Positions 7,441 to 16,874 of a stretch of 43,522 nt of DNA are shown here, in pieces. The notes beneath the pieces are model-generated. The model was given only the letters and a program-made list of their open reading frames with translations. It searched no databases and was not told where the DNA came from. Both the position numbers and the translations under genes were made by a program. Every line of letters begins with the position of its first letter. Position 1 is the stretch's first letter. Source of the stretch: DASPWV01 sp046727855 (lineage in GTDB: Bacteria > Acidobacteriota > Vicinamibacteria > Vicinamibacterales > UBA2999); the NCBI GenBank assembly GCA_046727855.1, contig JBKPDL010000179.1:1-43522 (forward strand). The letters run 5' to 3'.

Positions 7441-9579
7441 TCAAGGCTGGCGCAGCAGTCGCATCGCGTTCGCGACAACGAGCAACGACGTGCCCGTGTC
7501 AGCAACCACGGCCATCCACAACGTCGCCATGCCGGCGACGGCGAGCGCGAGAAAGGCCGCTTTCAAGACCAGGGAGATGCCGATGTTGGCGCGGATGTTC
7601 CGGACCGTTGCCTTGCTCAATCGAAGTGCGTAGGCGATCTTCGGGAGTTCATCGGTCATGAGGGCGACATCCGCCGTTTCGAGCGCCGCATCGCTCCCGA
7701 TGACACCCATGGCAATGCCGACATCGGCGGCCGCAAGCGCCGGCGCATCGTTGACACCATCTCCAACCATCGCGACGGAACCGTAGCGCGCGCCCAGCGC
7801 GGCCACTGCATTTACCTTTTCCTGGGGCAGCAGGCCAGCGCGCACTTCGTCGACGCCAAGGCGGTCGGCAACCGCGCGCGCCGCTGATTCCTGATCGCCC
7901 GTGAGCATCACAATTCGATCCACGCCCTGCTGGTGCAGCAATTCGACGGCATCCGGCGCCAGTTCTCGCGCTTCGTCGGCAACGGCGATGACTCCGACAA
8001 TGCGTGTGTTTGACGCCACCAGCACAGGAGATGCGCCGGAGGCGGCAATACCGTCGGCCACGCCAAGGGCTTCGTCGGTGAGCCATCCGCGTTCGCGGAA
8101 GAGTCGAGTGTTGCCGCAGACGACCATGGCGCCATTCAGCTCGCCTTCCGCGCCAAGGCCGGGCAGAGCGCGGACAGCAGAAACGCCATCGCACAGGACA
8201 GCGCGCTTCCGAGCCTCGGCGACAATCGCTGCGGCAATCGGATGTTCGGAACGCGCTTCGATGGCGGCCGCCCTGGCGAGCAACTCCGAATCGGTAAGGC
8301 CGCCGAACGGATACACCGCTTCGACGCGCAATGCTGCTCTGGTGAGCGTACCGGTCTTGTCAAAAGCAATCGCGCGAACGCCGGCAAGTCGTTCGAGGTG
8401 CACTCCGCCCTTGATCAACACGCCCCGTCGAGCCGCGCCTGCGAGCGCCGACACGATCGACACTGGCGTCGAGATGACGAGCGCACAAGGACAGGAAATC
8501 ACCAAGACGACGAGCGCTCGATAAAACCAGACCACCAAGGAACCGCCGAGCGCGACCGGAACAGTCGCAAGAGCGATCGCAATTGCGATCACGGCCGGCG
8601 TATACCAACGCGCGAAGCGATCGACGAACTGCTGCGAAGGCGCGCGTTGCGCCTGTGCCGTTTCAACGAGATGGATAATGCGCGCTAACGTCGTGTCGCG
8701 GCGGTGACGCGTGACGGCAATCTCCAGCGAGCCGTGTCCGTTGATCGTGCCCGCAAACACTTCGTCGCCCGCTGATTTTTCGACGGGCAGCGATTCGCCG
8801 GTAATCGGCGCCTGGTTGAGGTCGGATCGGCCGGCCACGACCTTTCCGTCGAGCGGAATCTTCTCACCGGGACGGACGATCATCACCGCGCCAATGGCGA
8901 CACGGTCGACGGGAACGAGCTCTTCGTGATCTCCACAGCGCAGACGCGCCTCGTCTGGTGTGAGGTTCATCAGTGCGCGAATCGCTTCGCGCGCGCGCTC
9001 CATACTGCGCGATTCGAGCCATTGCGCAATTGCAAAAAGAAAGACCACGCTGGCGGCTTCGAACCATTCGCCGAGCGCCATCGCGCCAATCACAGCGACA
9101 AGCATCAACACATTGATGTCGAGCGTTCGGGTGCGAAGGGAATGAAGGGCGCGGCGTCCCGTGAATACACCACCTGATACGATGCCGACGAGAAAGGCCA
9201 CGATCGACCAGACTCCGGGCGCGCCGAGGACCTGGAGCGCGCCGCCCGCCGCGAGGGCAATCGCAGAGATCGCAACAAGCCGGCCGCGCGAGTCGGAACT
9301 TGGCGCGACGAGCGGCTCTTCGTGCTCGAGCCACGCACGCATGCCGGTTTCCGCAACGGCATCCACGATCCCGTTGGTTGAGAGAAGCGCGGCGTCGTAT
9401 TTGACGTGCAGACGCTGTCCGACGACATCGGCCGAGAGTTCCTCGATGCCCGACAACGGGCGGAGACGACGCTCGAGGATCTTGGCTTCTTCTCCGCAGC
9501 ACAAGCCGTCAATGCGAAACACCGATTCAGCGTGCACGGCGCAGCGCGTGCACAGCGGCGCAGCGACAGTGGCACTCAT
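7441..9579 (-). CDS. Zn/Cd-type heavy-metal P1B ATPase
   Basis: ATP-driven efflux pump for divalent soft metals in the inner membrane, 712 residues. Order: an N-terminal heavy-metal-associated domain with a variant site GLCCGEE (about 25-31), paired membrane segments, the actuator motif TGES, the intramembrane ion site SCPCAL, the phosphorylation motif DKTGT, a nucleotide-binding HP motif (SEHPIAAA), and GDGVNDAPAL. In the last membrane pair a Lys (VLKAAF) and an Asp (VADTGTS) stand where Zn/Cd/Pb pumps of the ZntA/CadA class (P1B-2) have their ligand residues. The start overlaps the ArsR-family repressor stop by four bases, so it is the second gene of a metal-responsive operon. Copper export is unlikely. 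Confidence 0.93.
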   Translation of the reverse strand: MSATVAAPLCTRCAVHAESVFRIDGLCCGEEAKILERRLRPLSGIEELSADVVGQRLHVKYDAALLSTNGIVDAVAETGMRAWLEHEEPLVAPSSDSRGRLVAISAIALAAGGALQVLGAPGVWSIVAFLVGIVSGGVFTGRRALHSLRTRTLDINVLMLVAVIGAMALGEWFEAASVVFLFAIAQWLESRSMERAREAIRALMNLTPDEARLRCGDHEELVPVDRVAIGAVMIVRPGEKIPLDGKVVAGRSDLNQAPITGESLPVEKSAGDEVFAGTINGHGSLEIAVTRHRRDTTLARIIHLVETAQAQRAPSQQFVDRFARWYTPAVIAIAIALATVPVALGGSLVVWFYRALVVLVISCPCALVISTPVSIVSALAGAARRGVLIKGGVHLERLAGVRAIAFDKTGTLTRAALRVEAVYPFGGLTDSELLARAAAIEARSEHPIAAAIVAEARKRAVLCDGVSAVRALPGLGAEGELNGAMVVCGNTRLFRERGWLTDEALGVADGIAASGASPVLVASNTRIVGVIAVADEARELAPDAVELLHQQGVDRIVMLTGDQESAARAVADRLGVDEVRAGLLPQEKVNAVAALGARYGSVAMVGDGVNDAPALAAADVGIAMGVIGSDAALETADVALMTDELPKIAYALRLSKATVRNIRANIGISLVLKAAFLALAVAGMATLWMAVVADTGTSLLVVANAMRLLRQP

Positions 9580-10010
9580 CGCCCGCGAGCCTGGCGATGT
9601 GGTGTCTTCGAACCGCGATCGCGACCGGCGGCTGTCTCCTGCACATGGCGCAGCCCCTGCCGGAACAGCGTGATGATGTGTCGATCATCCAGCGCGTAAA
9701 ACACCATGCGGCCGTCGCGGCGCGATTTGACCAGCCGCAGGTTGCGCAGCAGCCGCAGTTGATGCGACACGGCCGACTCGGAAAGACCGATCAGTGCGGC
9801 GAGGTCACACACACAAAGTTCGCTTTGCGACAGAGCGTCGAGCATCCGCACGCGCGTGGGGTCGCCGAGGGTGCGGAAGGTCTCGGCAAGATCGGCGGCG
9901 TCCTCCGATCCAACCAGGCGCCCGCGCAGCTCGGCGAGCTGTGCCGGATGGATATGGATGACGTCGCAGGTATCGGCTTGCTGGATCTGGATATCTGAGC
10001 GACTGCTCAT
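9576..10010 (-). CDS. SmtB/CadC-type metal-sensing repressor (ArsR family)
   Basis: Winged-helix repressor of 144 residues that should release DNA when it binds Zn, Cd or Pb. Two metal sites are visible. The alpha3N site has an N-terminal Cys (ADTCDV) and ELCVCDL in the recognition-helix region, as in CadC. The alpha5 site has D, H, H and E in order within DDRHIITLFRQGLRHVQE, matching the SmtB pattern. DNA-binding sequence is LSESAVSHQLRLLR. It is translated just before the P1B ATPase with a four-base overlap, so it surely regulates that pump and itself. A palindrome covers its own start codon. Confidence 0.93.
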   Translation of the reverse strand: MSSRSDIQIQQADTCDVIHIHPAQLAELRGRLVGSEDAADLAETFRTLGDPTRVRMLDALSQSELCVCDLAALIGLSESAVSHQLRLLRNLRLVKSRRDGRMVFYALDDRHIITLFRQGLRHVQETAAGRDRGSKTPHRQARGR

Positions 10011-10046
10011 ATGTTCAGATTAGCCGAATTTGGCCGCGTTTGTCCA
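10004..10046 (-). promoter_or_regulatory. Promoter and candidate operator of the metal-efflux operon
   Basis: On the minus strand a TGGACA box (10046-10041) and a TAATCT box (10022-10017) are 18 bases apart, placing the transcript start at or next to the A of the ATG at 10010. The palindrome CTGAACATATGAGCAG (10019-10004; CTG-N2-CATATG-N2-CAG) overlaps the -10 region and the start codon. Its TGAACA half resembles half-sites of SmtB/ArsR-family operators. Bound repressor would block the promoter; the mRNA would be leaderless. Boxes are weak; function is inferred. Confidence 0.4.
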
Positions 10047-10121
10047 GCGCTGCTGGCGGTGTGCGCGCGCATCGCAACGCGCCCTGAACCGGCCTCGCGA
10101 CCCGACACGCTCGCGCCGGTC

Positions 10122-10589
10122 TTACAGACTCGCTAAGGCCGCCCGTACCTTGTCGTAATCCGGCTCGTTGCGCGCATCGTCGAGAACCTGCTTGTGTTTG
10201 ATGATGCCATCACGGCCGATCACGAACACGGCGCGTTTGGCGATGTTCTTGAGCCCGATCATATCGGGATTGACCACGTCGTATTGCTTGATCGCGTCCT
10301 TGTTGTAATCGCTCAGCAGCGGGAAGTTGAGCCGCTGCTGATCCGCCCACGCCTTGAGTGCGAAAAACGTGTCGGTGCTCACGCCGAACACCTGTCCCTT
10401 CGAGGCGTTGAGGGCGGCAATCGAATCACGGAACGTGCACATCTCGTTGGTGCACACGGAGCTGAAGGCAGCAGGAAAGAAGGCCAGTACGACCGGCCCA
10501 TTCTGCAACGCGGCGCTGAGCCTTACCGGCTGCCGATCCTGGTTCATCAACGTGAAGTCAGGAGCTTTCGATCCAACATCAACAGGCAT
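10122..10589 (-). CDS. AhpE/AhpC-TSA family peroxiredoxin
   Basis: Thiol peroxidase that reduces hydrogen peroxide and organic peroxides in the cytoplasm, 155 residues. The peroxidatic Cys sits in FPAAFSSVCTNEMCTF (about 41-56), with the P-x3-(T/S)-x2-C pattern and a second Cys five residues later; the conserved Arg and the VFVIGRDG strand follow. Length and the VCTNEMC pattern fit the AhpE-like group. The ATG at 10589 is preferred to a GTG two codons upstream. It stands alone, upstream of the metal-efflux operon on the same strand but separated by about 110 bases. Confidence 0.92.
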   Translation of the reverse strand: MPVDVGSKAPDFTLMNQDRQPVRLSAALQNGPVVLAFFPAAFSSVCTNEMCTFRDSIAALNASKGQVFGVSTDTFFALKAWADQQRLNFPLLSDYNKDAIKQYDVVNPDMIGLKNIAKRAVFVIGRDGIIKHKQVLDDARNEPDYDKVRAALASL

Positions 10590-10891
10590 GCACACAGATT
10601 ACAACGCAGGTTGGCGGCCTTCGGGTGGAACCTGTCGGGTCGGCTCCGGTGGGCTGGGTCTTGGTAGGATCCGGCGCTGCGCGCCGGTGAGATCGCGGGG
10701 CTAAAGCCCCGCGCTACAGAGTTTTTCCTAGTCACCACCTAGCGCGGACCTTTAGGTCGCGCCCTTCCAATCAGCACGTAGCGCGGCCCTTTAGGTCCGC
10801 GTGCCATTTCTATCACCATGTCGCGCGGCCCTTTCGGTCTGCGTCCGACCGCGAGGCGAAGCCGAGGTCCTACCCACGCGCCATCGAGGTC
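10590..10891. repeat. Intergenic cluster of short palindromic repeats
   Basis: No gene is seen in these 302 bases. They hold a series of hairpins: CGGCGCTGCGCGCCG (10671-10685), GCGGGGCTAAAGCCCCGC (10695-10712), and three copies of a palindrome built on GCGCGG-CCTTT-GG-C-GCG at 10740-10762, 10779-10805 and 10821-10843. The unit GAGGTCCTACCCACGC occurs at 10864-10879 and again at 10887-10902, where it runs into the end of the acylase gene. A further copy of the palindrome family lies at 32999-33020. These look like REP-type dispersed elements. Confidence 0.7.
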
Positions 10892-13471
10892 CTACCCACG
10901 CAGCGGTCCCTTCGGCAACAAGAACAACCGATGCACCCGCGCCGCATCGACCGCCGCACGCGTGAACGGTTGTGATCGATATTGGCCCTCGCGCCACATG
11001 GCGTTCTGATCGAAGTAGTTCGGGCTCAAGGGATGGCCCGACTGCCCCGTCGGCAGCACCACCTTGGAATCGTCCCAGCTGCCCACGTCGAGCACCTGAC
11101 GCCACGACGGCACTTCCCACGCCTGAAACGGCCGCATGCGGTTGTAGCTGACGCGCATCACCGTCGTGCCATCGCCACCGAGCTCCGTCGGCCCGCGATC
11201 GAACAGCAATCGCAGCGGATATCCTCCGGCTGACAACGGATGCGCGAAACGCGCGGCGTGCATCTTGGCCCAGTTCCAATCCTTCTGCTGGCCGTAATCG
11301 CGCTCGAGACGATCCACGGCATCGCGCGCCGCCAGGAGATAAATATCGTCGCGCGATTCGCGCCGATCGATCGTGCTGATGTCCTCGAACCACTTCGAGG
11401 CTGCATCGTCGATGACGGCGTACAGACCGGACGGCCGCTCCGCGCCCGCCCACTCATAGAAACGGTCGAAGAGCTCGTTGCCCATTTCGTCGATGAACGT
11501 GCGCCGCCACAGCGCATCTTCGAAGGCTTCGTAGAGCGCGACGACAGGGCGCCTGTCGACCTTCCGATCCCAGGAGCGCAGTTGCTCGAGCGCCTGGAGT
11601 GCGGCGGCGTTGCCGTTTGACGCCCGACCTGCGTTGATTGCGCTGTCCACGCCGGCGAGCACGCGGTCGGCCGCGACATTCTCGATGTCGTTCTGCAGCT
11701 GTGTGGCGTGCCTGACGCCCAGCTTCGGGTTGGATGACAGCGCCTGGTGCAGACGCGATGCGCGGAACGGCGCCGCCCAGTCGCGCGTGATCAGCCCGGC
11801 AAACCGCCGATCGATTTCGTTGTTCGACGATGTGATGTAGCCGGCTGGTGGGTTGAACGCTCGCGGCAGCGTCGAGGGATCGACGTGCCCGGTCCACTCG
11901 CCTTCTCCAGTCACGCCATCGAGCGGCGTCGATCCGTTGCCGCTCGCGCGCTGCGGCAGACTCCCGGACATGGCATAGCCGACATTGCCGTCGACGTCGG
12001 CGTAGACGAAGTTCTGTGACGGCCCGTGGAAGTGTTCGACCGCTGCCGTGAACTCGCTCCAATTGTTCGCGCGATTGAGCGCCTCGAACGCGCCCGCTGT
12101 TTCACCGCTGAGATCCCACTTGAGCGCGTAAACCCGCTGCTCGCCATTCCGTTCGTCGCCACGCGACAACCACGTGGGCGGCTCCTTCCACTCGAGACCG
12201 ACGTCGGCAAACACCGCACCGTGCTGCGTCCGCCACACCTCGAACGGCTCCACCGTGCCGTTGCGCACTGGAATCTGCGCGTTGGTGATCTCCACCGGCA
12301 ACCACTGCCCGCGATACATGTAGCGCCGCTTCGCGAGATCGATGCGCTCCACGTAGAAGTCCTGCACGTCGGCGCCGGTGTTGGTCAGACCCCATGCGAT
12401 GCGTCCGTTGTGGCCGATGATCACGAACGGCGTGCCGGGAAGCGTGACGCCAATCACGTCCAGGTCGGACGCGACGAGATGCATCTCGTACCAAACCGAC
12501 GGAAACTCGATCTGCAGATGCGGATCGTTGGCGAGCAACGGACGTCCACTCGTGGTGCGCTGTCCGGACACGACGAAGTTGTTTGAAAGTCCACGACGCG
12601 CCGCGGGATCCAGCCACTCGAGACCGCTCGGCCACGCCCTCTCAGTCGCGGGGCCCGCGATGGGCGCGCCGTCGCGCGCCGGTCGCGTCACCCGCGGCAC
12701 AGTGGCCGTCGTGGTTGTAGTCGGCTTTGGGATTGCCGGCGGCGGCGACGGTTCGCCGCTCAACACTGTTGGCGCCGACACGGGATACGCGCCCGCGAGC
12801 CGCTGTCCTTCGACCGCGCCAAAATGCGTGACCAGCGCGTGGCGCACGAGCTCCGACTGGTGATTCTCGGCAAGGCGCCACGCCAGAAGACGGCCAACGG
12901 CCAGAGAGTCGATCGGGGTCCAAGGTGCGGGATCGAACCGGAGAAGCTGAAACTCCAGCGGCTTGTTGCGGCTCACGCCGCGCGCCATCTGCTGGTTCAC
13001 GCCATCTGCGTAGCGCGTCAACGCGGCTTTCACCGTCGGACTGGCGGCGTTCCATTCCGCTTCAGCAGCCTGCTGCAAGCCAAGCGTGATCAGCCGCTTG
13101 TCGAACGGTAAGGCCTCCTGGCCGAGGATTTCGGAGAGCCGCCCGTACGCGGCGCGGCGATACAACTCCATCTGCCAGAGGCGGTCGCGCGCGTGGAGCA
13201 CCCCGGCCGCCGCCCACGCGTCCTCCGCGCCGGCGGCGTAAACGTGCGGCACCCCATAGCTGTCAAAGAGCACCTCGACCGGCGCGATAAGGCCAGTAAG
13301 GCGTTGCTCGCCGTCCAAAGGAGGCAGAGATTGACGCGCCCACCACCAGGCGCCGCCAGCCGCCCCGGCTATGAGTAAGATGATGATAATGAAGAGGATC
13401 CGTCTGAGTAGCCGCTTTGATTGCACGTCTTGCCGCCTCTTCACGCTTCGACTAGGATGGGGGGCTGGCAT
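10892..13471 (-). CDS. Penicillin acylase family Ntn-hydrolase
   Basis: A large precursor of 859 residues with an N-terminal membrane anchor (about 23-45, hydrophobic run after a Lys/Arg-rich segment), so the catalytic part is periplasmic. The family processes itself into two chains: the small chain begins VEVLFDSYGVPHVYA and DAWAAAGVLHARDRLWQMEL; the large chain should begin at the Ser of RRGLSNNFVVSG (about residue 295), whose amino group is the nucleophile, followed by LANDPHL. Members cleave amides such as penicillins, acyl-homoserine lactones or other N-acyl compounds; substrate cannot be told. ATG at 13471 is chosen over an adjacent GTG; a later GTG start is possible. It is divergent from the ABC operon with only about 40 bases between. 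Confidence 0.9.
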   Translation of the reverse strand: MPAPHPSRSVKRRQDVQSKRLLRRILFIIIILLIAGAAGGAWWWARQSLPPLDGEQRLTGLIAPVEVLFDSYGVPHVYAAGAEDAWAAAGVLHARDRLWQMELYRRAAYGRLSEILGQEALPFDKRLITLGLQQAAEAEWNAASPTVKAALTRYADGVNQQMARGVSRNKPLEFQLLRFDPAPWTPIDSLAVGRLLAWRLAENHQSELVRHALVTHFGAVEGQRLAGAYPVSAPTVLSGEPSPPPAIPKPTTTTTATVPRVTRPARDGAPIAGPATERAWPSGLEWLDPAARRGLSNNFVVSGQRTTSGRPLLANDPHLQIEFPSVWYEMHLVASDLDVIGVTLPGTPFVIIGHNGRIAWGLTNTGADVQDFYVERIDLAKRRYMYRGQWLPVEITNAQIPVRNGTVEPFEVWRTQHGAVFADVGLEWKEPPTWLSRGDERNGEQRVYALKWDLSGETAGAFEALNRANNWSEFTAAVEHFHGPSQNFVYADVDGNVGYAMSGSLPQRASGNGSTPLDGVTGEGEWTGHVDPSTLPRAFNPPAGYITSSNNEIDRRFAGLITRDWAAPFRASRLHQALSSNPKLGVRHATQLQNDIENVAADRVLAGVDSAINAGRASNGNAAALQALEQLRSWDRKVDRRPVVALYEAFEDALWRRTFIDEMGNELFDRFYEWAGAERPSGLYAVIDDAASKWFEDISTIDRRESRDDIYLLAARDAVDRLERDYGQQKDWNWAKMHAARFAHPLSAGGYPLRLLFDRGPTELGGDGTTVMRVSYNRMRPFQAWEVPSWRQVLDVGSWDDSKVVLPTGQSGHPLSPNYFDQNAMWREGQYRSQPFTRAAVDAARVHRLFLLPKGPLRG

Positions 13472-13513
13472 CACCCATACACGCCGCGTCTAGCGCGAAC
13501 TTGTGGAGTTCTC

Positions 13514-14518
13514 ATGATCGAGGTTCAGACCCTCACCAAAAGATACGGCCCAGTTACCGCCGTTGACAACGTGACATTCCGTGCAGAACCGGGCGAAATC
13601 CTCGGCTTCCTCGGTCCCAACGGCGCCGGCAAGACGACCACCATGCGGGTCATCACGGGTTATATCCCCGCTACCGATGGCAAAGTCGTCGTCGCCAACT
13701 ACGACGTGTTCGAGCAGCCGATTGAAGCCAAGCGCCGGATTGGGTATCTGCCCGAGACGCCGCCGCTCTACCCGGAGATGCGCGTGCGCGAATACCTGCT
13801 CTTCGTCGCGCGAATCAAGGGCGTCCCGCGGCGGGAAATCGGCTCCCGCGTGGAGGAAGTCATGAAGCGCACCCGCGTAGCCGACATGGCGACGCGACAC
13901 TGCGCGAAGCTTTCCAAGGGTTATCGGCAGCGCGTGGGGCTGGCACAGACCATCCTCCACAATCCTGACGTCCTCGTCCTCGACGAGCCGACCGCCGGTC
14001 TCGACCCAAAGCAGATCATCGAAACGCGGCAGCTGATTCGCGAGCTTGGCGGGACGCACACGATCATCCTGAGCACGCACATCCTCCCCGAGGTGTCGCA
14101 GACCTGCCACCGGGTCGTGATCATCAACAAGGGTAAGGTCGTCGCCGTCGATACGCCGGCCAATCTCACGGCGCGGCTGCGCGGGTCTGAAACCATCTTC
14201 GTGCAAGTCGCCGGACCGCCCGACGCGGTGAGCGCGACGCTCGGCGGCGTTGCCGGCGTGATACGTGTCAACGCCACGGCGCAGGACGGCGTAGTGGACG
14301 CTGAGATCGAATCGGAGAAGGGGCGCGACGTGCGTCGCGACCTCGCCGCGGCGGTGGTGGGACGCGGCTGGGGCCTGTTGGAACTGCGGCCGATGCGTAT
14401 GAGCCTCGAAGACATCTTCCTGCACCTCACGACTGAGGAACCGGCTGCTGGCGCCGCGGCCTCAGCCGGGTCAGACGCGCCGGAACCACCGGCGCAGGTG
14501 GAGGTGCCGCTTGCGTAA
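13514..14518 (+). CDS. ABC transporter ATP-binding protein (Gld-like)
   Basis: ATPase of an ABC-2 type exporter, 334 residues. Walker A is GPNGAGKT (about 37-44), the signature is LSKGYRQRVGLAQ, Walker B is VLVLDEPTAGLDP, and the switch His lies in ILSTHIL. A C-terminal domain of about 100 residues follows, ending in a Pro/Ala/Glu-rich tail. The ATG at 13514 matches the family start (MIEVQTLTKRYG); a longer open frame upstream is not conserved-looking. It overlaps the permease start by eight bases. With the GldG-like gene downstream, it matches the architecture of GldA-GldF-GldG transporters, which outside Bacteroidetes have no known substrate. Confidence 0.93.
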   Translation: MIEVQTLTKRYGPVTAVDNVTFRAEPGEILGFLGPNGAGKTTTMRVITGYIPATDGKVVVANYDVFEQPIEAKRRIGYLPETPPLYPEMRVREYLLFVARIKGVPRREIGSRVEEVMKRTRVADMATRHCAKLSKGYRQRVGLAQTILHNPDVLVLDEPTAGLDPKQIIETRQLIRELGGTHTIILSTHILPEVSQTCHRVVIINKGKVVAVDTPANLTARLRGSETIFVQVAGPPDAVSATLGGVAGVIRVNATAQDGVVDAEIESEKGRDVRRDLAAAVVGRGWGLLELRPMRMSLEDIFLHLTTEEPAAGAAASAGSDAPEPPAQVEVPLA

Positions 14519-15272
14519 CATTCTCGCGATCGCGGGCAAGGAAATCCGCTCGTACTTCATGTCGCCGATCGCCTACATCGTAATCGGCTTCTACGCGCTG
14601 CTCTTCGGGTACTTCTTCTGGGTGATGCTCACGCTGTTCGAGCGGCAAAGCATGCAGATGATGCAGTTCGGCGGCAACATGAACATCAATCAGATGCTCA
14701 TCGCGCCGGTTTTCATGAACGCCGAAGTGGTACTGCTGTTCGTGCTGCCGCTCATCACCATGCGCACGTATGCGGAGGAGAAACGCTCGGGGACGATCGA
14801 GCTGTTGCTGACGTCGCCGGTGACCGACTGGCAGATCATCCTCGGCAAGTTCCTCGGCGCGATGACGCTCTTCGCCGCCATGTTGGCGATCACGCTCATT
14901 CACGTCGCCGTGCTGTTCCTCTACGGGCAGCCGGAGTGGAAGCCGGTACTGACGACCTACGTGGGCATGCTGTTGATGGGTGGATGCTTCATCGCGCTCG
15001 GGCTGTTCATCTCGAGCTTGACCAAGAACCAGATCGTCGCGGCGATGATCACGTTTGCCGCGTTTCTGATGTTCTGGGTGATCAACTGGATGGGAAGCTT
15101 CGTGAGCACCCCGACGCAAGCGGTGCTCGCGCACTTGTCGATCATCGATCACTTCGATGACTTCGCGAAGGGGATCGTCGACACCAAGCACCTCATCTAC
15201 TACGTGAGCTTCATTGCATTCGGGCTGTTTCTCACGGCGCGCGCCGTGGACAGCGAACGGTGGCGCGGCTGA
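14511..15272 (+). CDS. ABC-2 type permease (GldF-like)
   Basis: Membrane partner of the preceding ATPase, 253 residues with six hydrophobic segments. It starts AGKEIRSYFMSPIAYIV, an amphipathic entry helix typical of ABC-2 permeases, and has the cytoplasmic loop TYAEEKRSGTIELLLTSP that is a hallmark of the family. Start is a TTG at 14511 inside the ATPase gene. The stop overlaps the next start codon by one base (TGATG), so the three proteins are made together. Confidence 0.92.
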   Translation: MRNILAIAGKEIRSYFMSPIAYIVIGFYALLFGYFFWVMLTLFERQSMQMMQFGGNMNINQMLIAPVFMNAEVVLLFVLPLITMRTYAEEKRSGTIELLLTSPVTDWQIILGKFLGAMTLFAAMLAITLIHVAVLFLYGQPEWKPVLTTYVGMLLMGGCFIALGLFISSLTKNQIVAAMITFAAFLMFWVINWMGSFVSTPTQAVLAHLSIIDHFDDFAKGIVDTKHLIYYVSFIAFGLFLTARAVDSERWRG

Positions 15273-16873
15273 TGGTGAACAGAATTATTGGCGTAATCGG
15301 GTGGATTGGCACCGCGCTGGTATTTGGCGCGGTGTTTCAGGCGGTAGCCCTCAGGGATGAATGGGACCGCTACGGGCAGTGGGCGGCATGGGCCGGCCTC
15401 GTATGCGTGTTGATTTACATGGCCGGTCAGTGGCGCGATGTCGTGACCTTCTACAAGGGGCGATCGGCACGCTACGGCACGGTGTCGATCGTTGCCGTTG
15501 TCGTGATGCTCGCCATCCTCGTCGCCATCAATTATTTGGGCGTGCGGCGCAACAAGCGCTGGGATTTGACCGCGAATCAGTTTTACAGCTTGTCGGATCA
15601 GACGGTGAGGATTATCAAGAGCCTGGACGCGCCGGTCCGGCTCACCGTCTATTCGCGTGAAACGGACTTCGATCAGTTCCGCGATCGGCTCGACGAATAC
15701 AAATACCAAAGCGATCGTGTGTCGGTGGAGTACGTCGACGCCGACCGACAGCCGTCGCGCGCGAAGGCCGCCGGCATTCAGACCTACGGCACCATTCTCG
15801 TCGAATACAAGGACAAGACCGAAAAGGTCACGACCAACGACGAGCAGGCGATCACCAACGGCATCATCAAGGCGATGACCGGCGAGCAGCGGAAGATCTA
15901 CTTCACGCAGGGTCACGGCGAGAAGGACACTGGCGCACAGGATCGCCTCGGCTATTCCGCACTGGTCAGCGCGCTCACCAACGACAACTACGGCGTCGAG
16001 CAGCTCGTGCTGGCGCAGCGGCGCGAGGTGCCGGCCGATGCCACGGCAGTGATCGTTGCCGGGCCACGTACCGACTTCCTGCAGCCCGAGCTGGATGCGC
16101 TCGAGAAATACGTCGCCCGGGGCGGCAAGGTCATGGTGCTGCTCGACCCACCTGAAAGCGCGAACAGCACGCCGCTCACGGGACTGCTTGGATTCCTGCA
16201 CGATTGGGGAATCGATGCCGGCAGCGACATCGTGTTCGACGCAAGCGGCATCGGGCAGCTCATTGGCACCGACGCGTCAGTCCCGGTTGCCGCGCCACCG
16301 TATCCTGCGCACACGATCACTGAGCGATTCGGCCTTATAACGGCGTATCCGCTCGCCCGATCAGTGCGACCTGTTGAAGGCGGCGTCAACGGGCACACGG
16401 CCCAGCCGTTTGTGCAGACGAGCGCGCAGAGTTGGGCTGAAGCCGATCTGAAGAGCCTCGCCGGCGGAGGGCAGGTCGAGTTCAACGCCGACAAGGGCGA
16501 CAAGCAGGGACCGGTACCGCTCGCGGCGGCTGTTTCGGCGCCCGCGAGCGACGTGCCCGCACCGCCGCCCACGAACGCGAGCCCGAACGCGCCCGAGCCG
16601 CCCAAACCCGAATCGCGCATCGTCGCGTTCGGCGACTCAGACTTCGCGGCGAATTACGCGCTCGGCGTGCAGGGTAACCGCGATCTCTTCGTCAACGCGG
16701 TCAACTGGGTGGCGCAGCAGGAGAATCTCATCGCCATCCGGCCGCGGGAGGCCGCCGATCGCCGTGTGACGTTGACTGCTGCGCAACATCGCGGCGTGAG
16801 CTGGCTCGTGCTTGCGGTCGTTCCCGGTCTCGTGCTGGCGACCGGTGCGTATACGTGGTGGCGGAGGCGGTAG
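15272..16873 (+). CDS. GldG-like ABC auxiliary membrane protein
   Basis: A 533-residue protein of the Gld/intraflagellar-transport-like family. Two or three N-terminal membrane helices come first (about 5-25, 38-55, 72-92), then NKRWDLTANQFYSLSDQT, the conserved entry to the large periplasmic domain (ISLQTVRIIKSLDAPV-type strand, GHGEKD, VAGP and KVMVLLDPP segments), a Pro-rich linker around 430-450, and a C-terminal membrane helix before WWRRR. It is thought to act with the ABC pair as a substrate-handling subunit; the cargo is unknown. ATG at 15272 is preferred to a GTG four codons upstream because it is coupled to the permease stop. Confidence 0.9.
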   Translation: MVNRIIGVIGWIGTALVFGAVFQAVALRDEWDRYGQWAAWAGLVCVLIYMAGQWRDVVTFYKGRSARYGTVSIVAVVVMLAILVAINYLGVRRNKRWDLTANQFYSLSDQTVRIIKSLDAPVRLTVYSRETDFDQFRDRLDEYKYQSDRVSVEYVDADRQPSRAKAAGIQTYGTILVEYKDKTEKVTTNDEQAITNGIIKAMTGEQRKIYFTQGHGEKDTGAQDRLGYSALVSALTNDNYGVEQLVLAQRREVPADATAVIVAGPRTDFLQPELDALEKYVARGGKVMVLLDPPESANSTPLTGLLGFLHDWGIDAGSDIVFDASGIGQLIGTDASVPVAAPPYPAHTITERFGLITAYPLARSVRPVEGGVNGHTAQPFVQTSAQSWAEADLKSLAGGGQVEFNADKGDKQGPVPLAAAVSAPASDVPAPPPTNASPNAPEPPKPESRIVAFGDSDFAANYALGVQGNRDLFVNAVNWVAQQENLIAIRPREAADRRVTLTAAQHRGVSWLVLAVVPGLVLATGAYTWWRRR

Positions 16874-16874
16874 C

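Noticed and set aside
13421..13513. Longer N-terminus for the ABC ATPase
   Set aside because: It overlaps the start of the divergent acylase gene and does not resemble an ABC domain; ATG 13514 fits.
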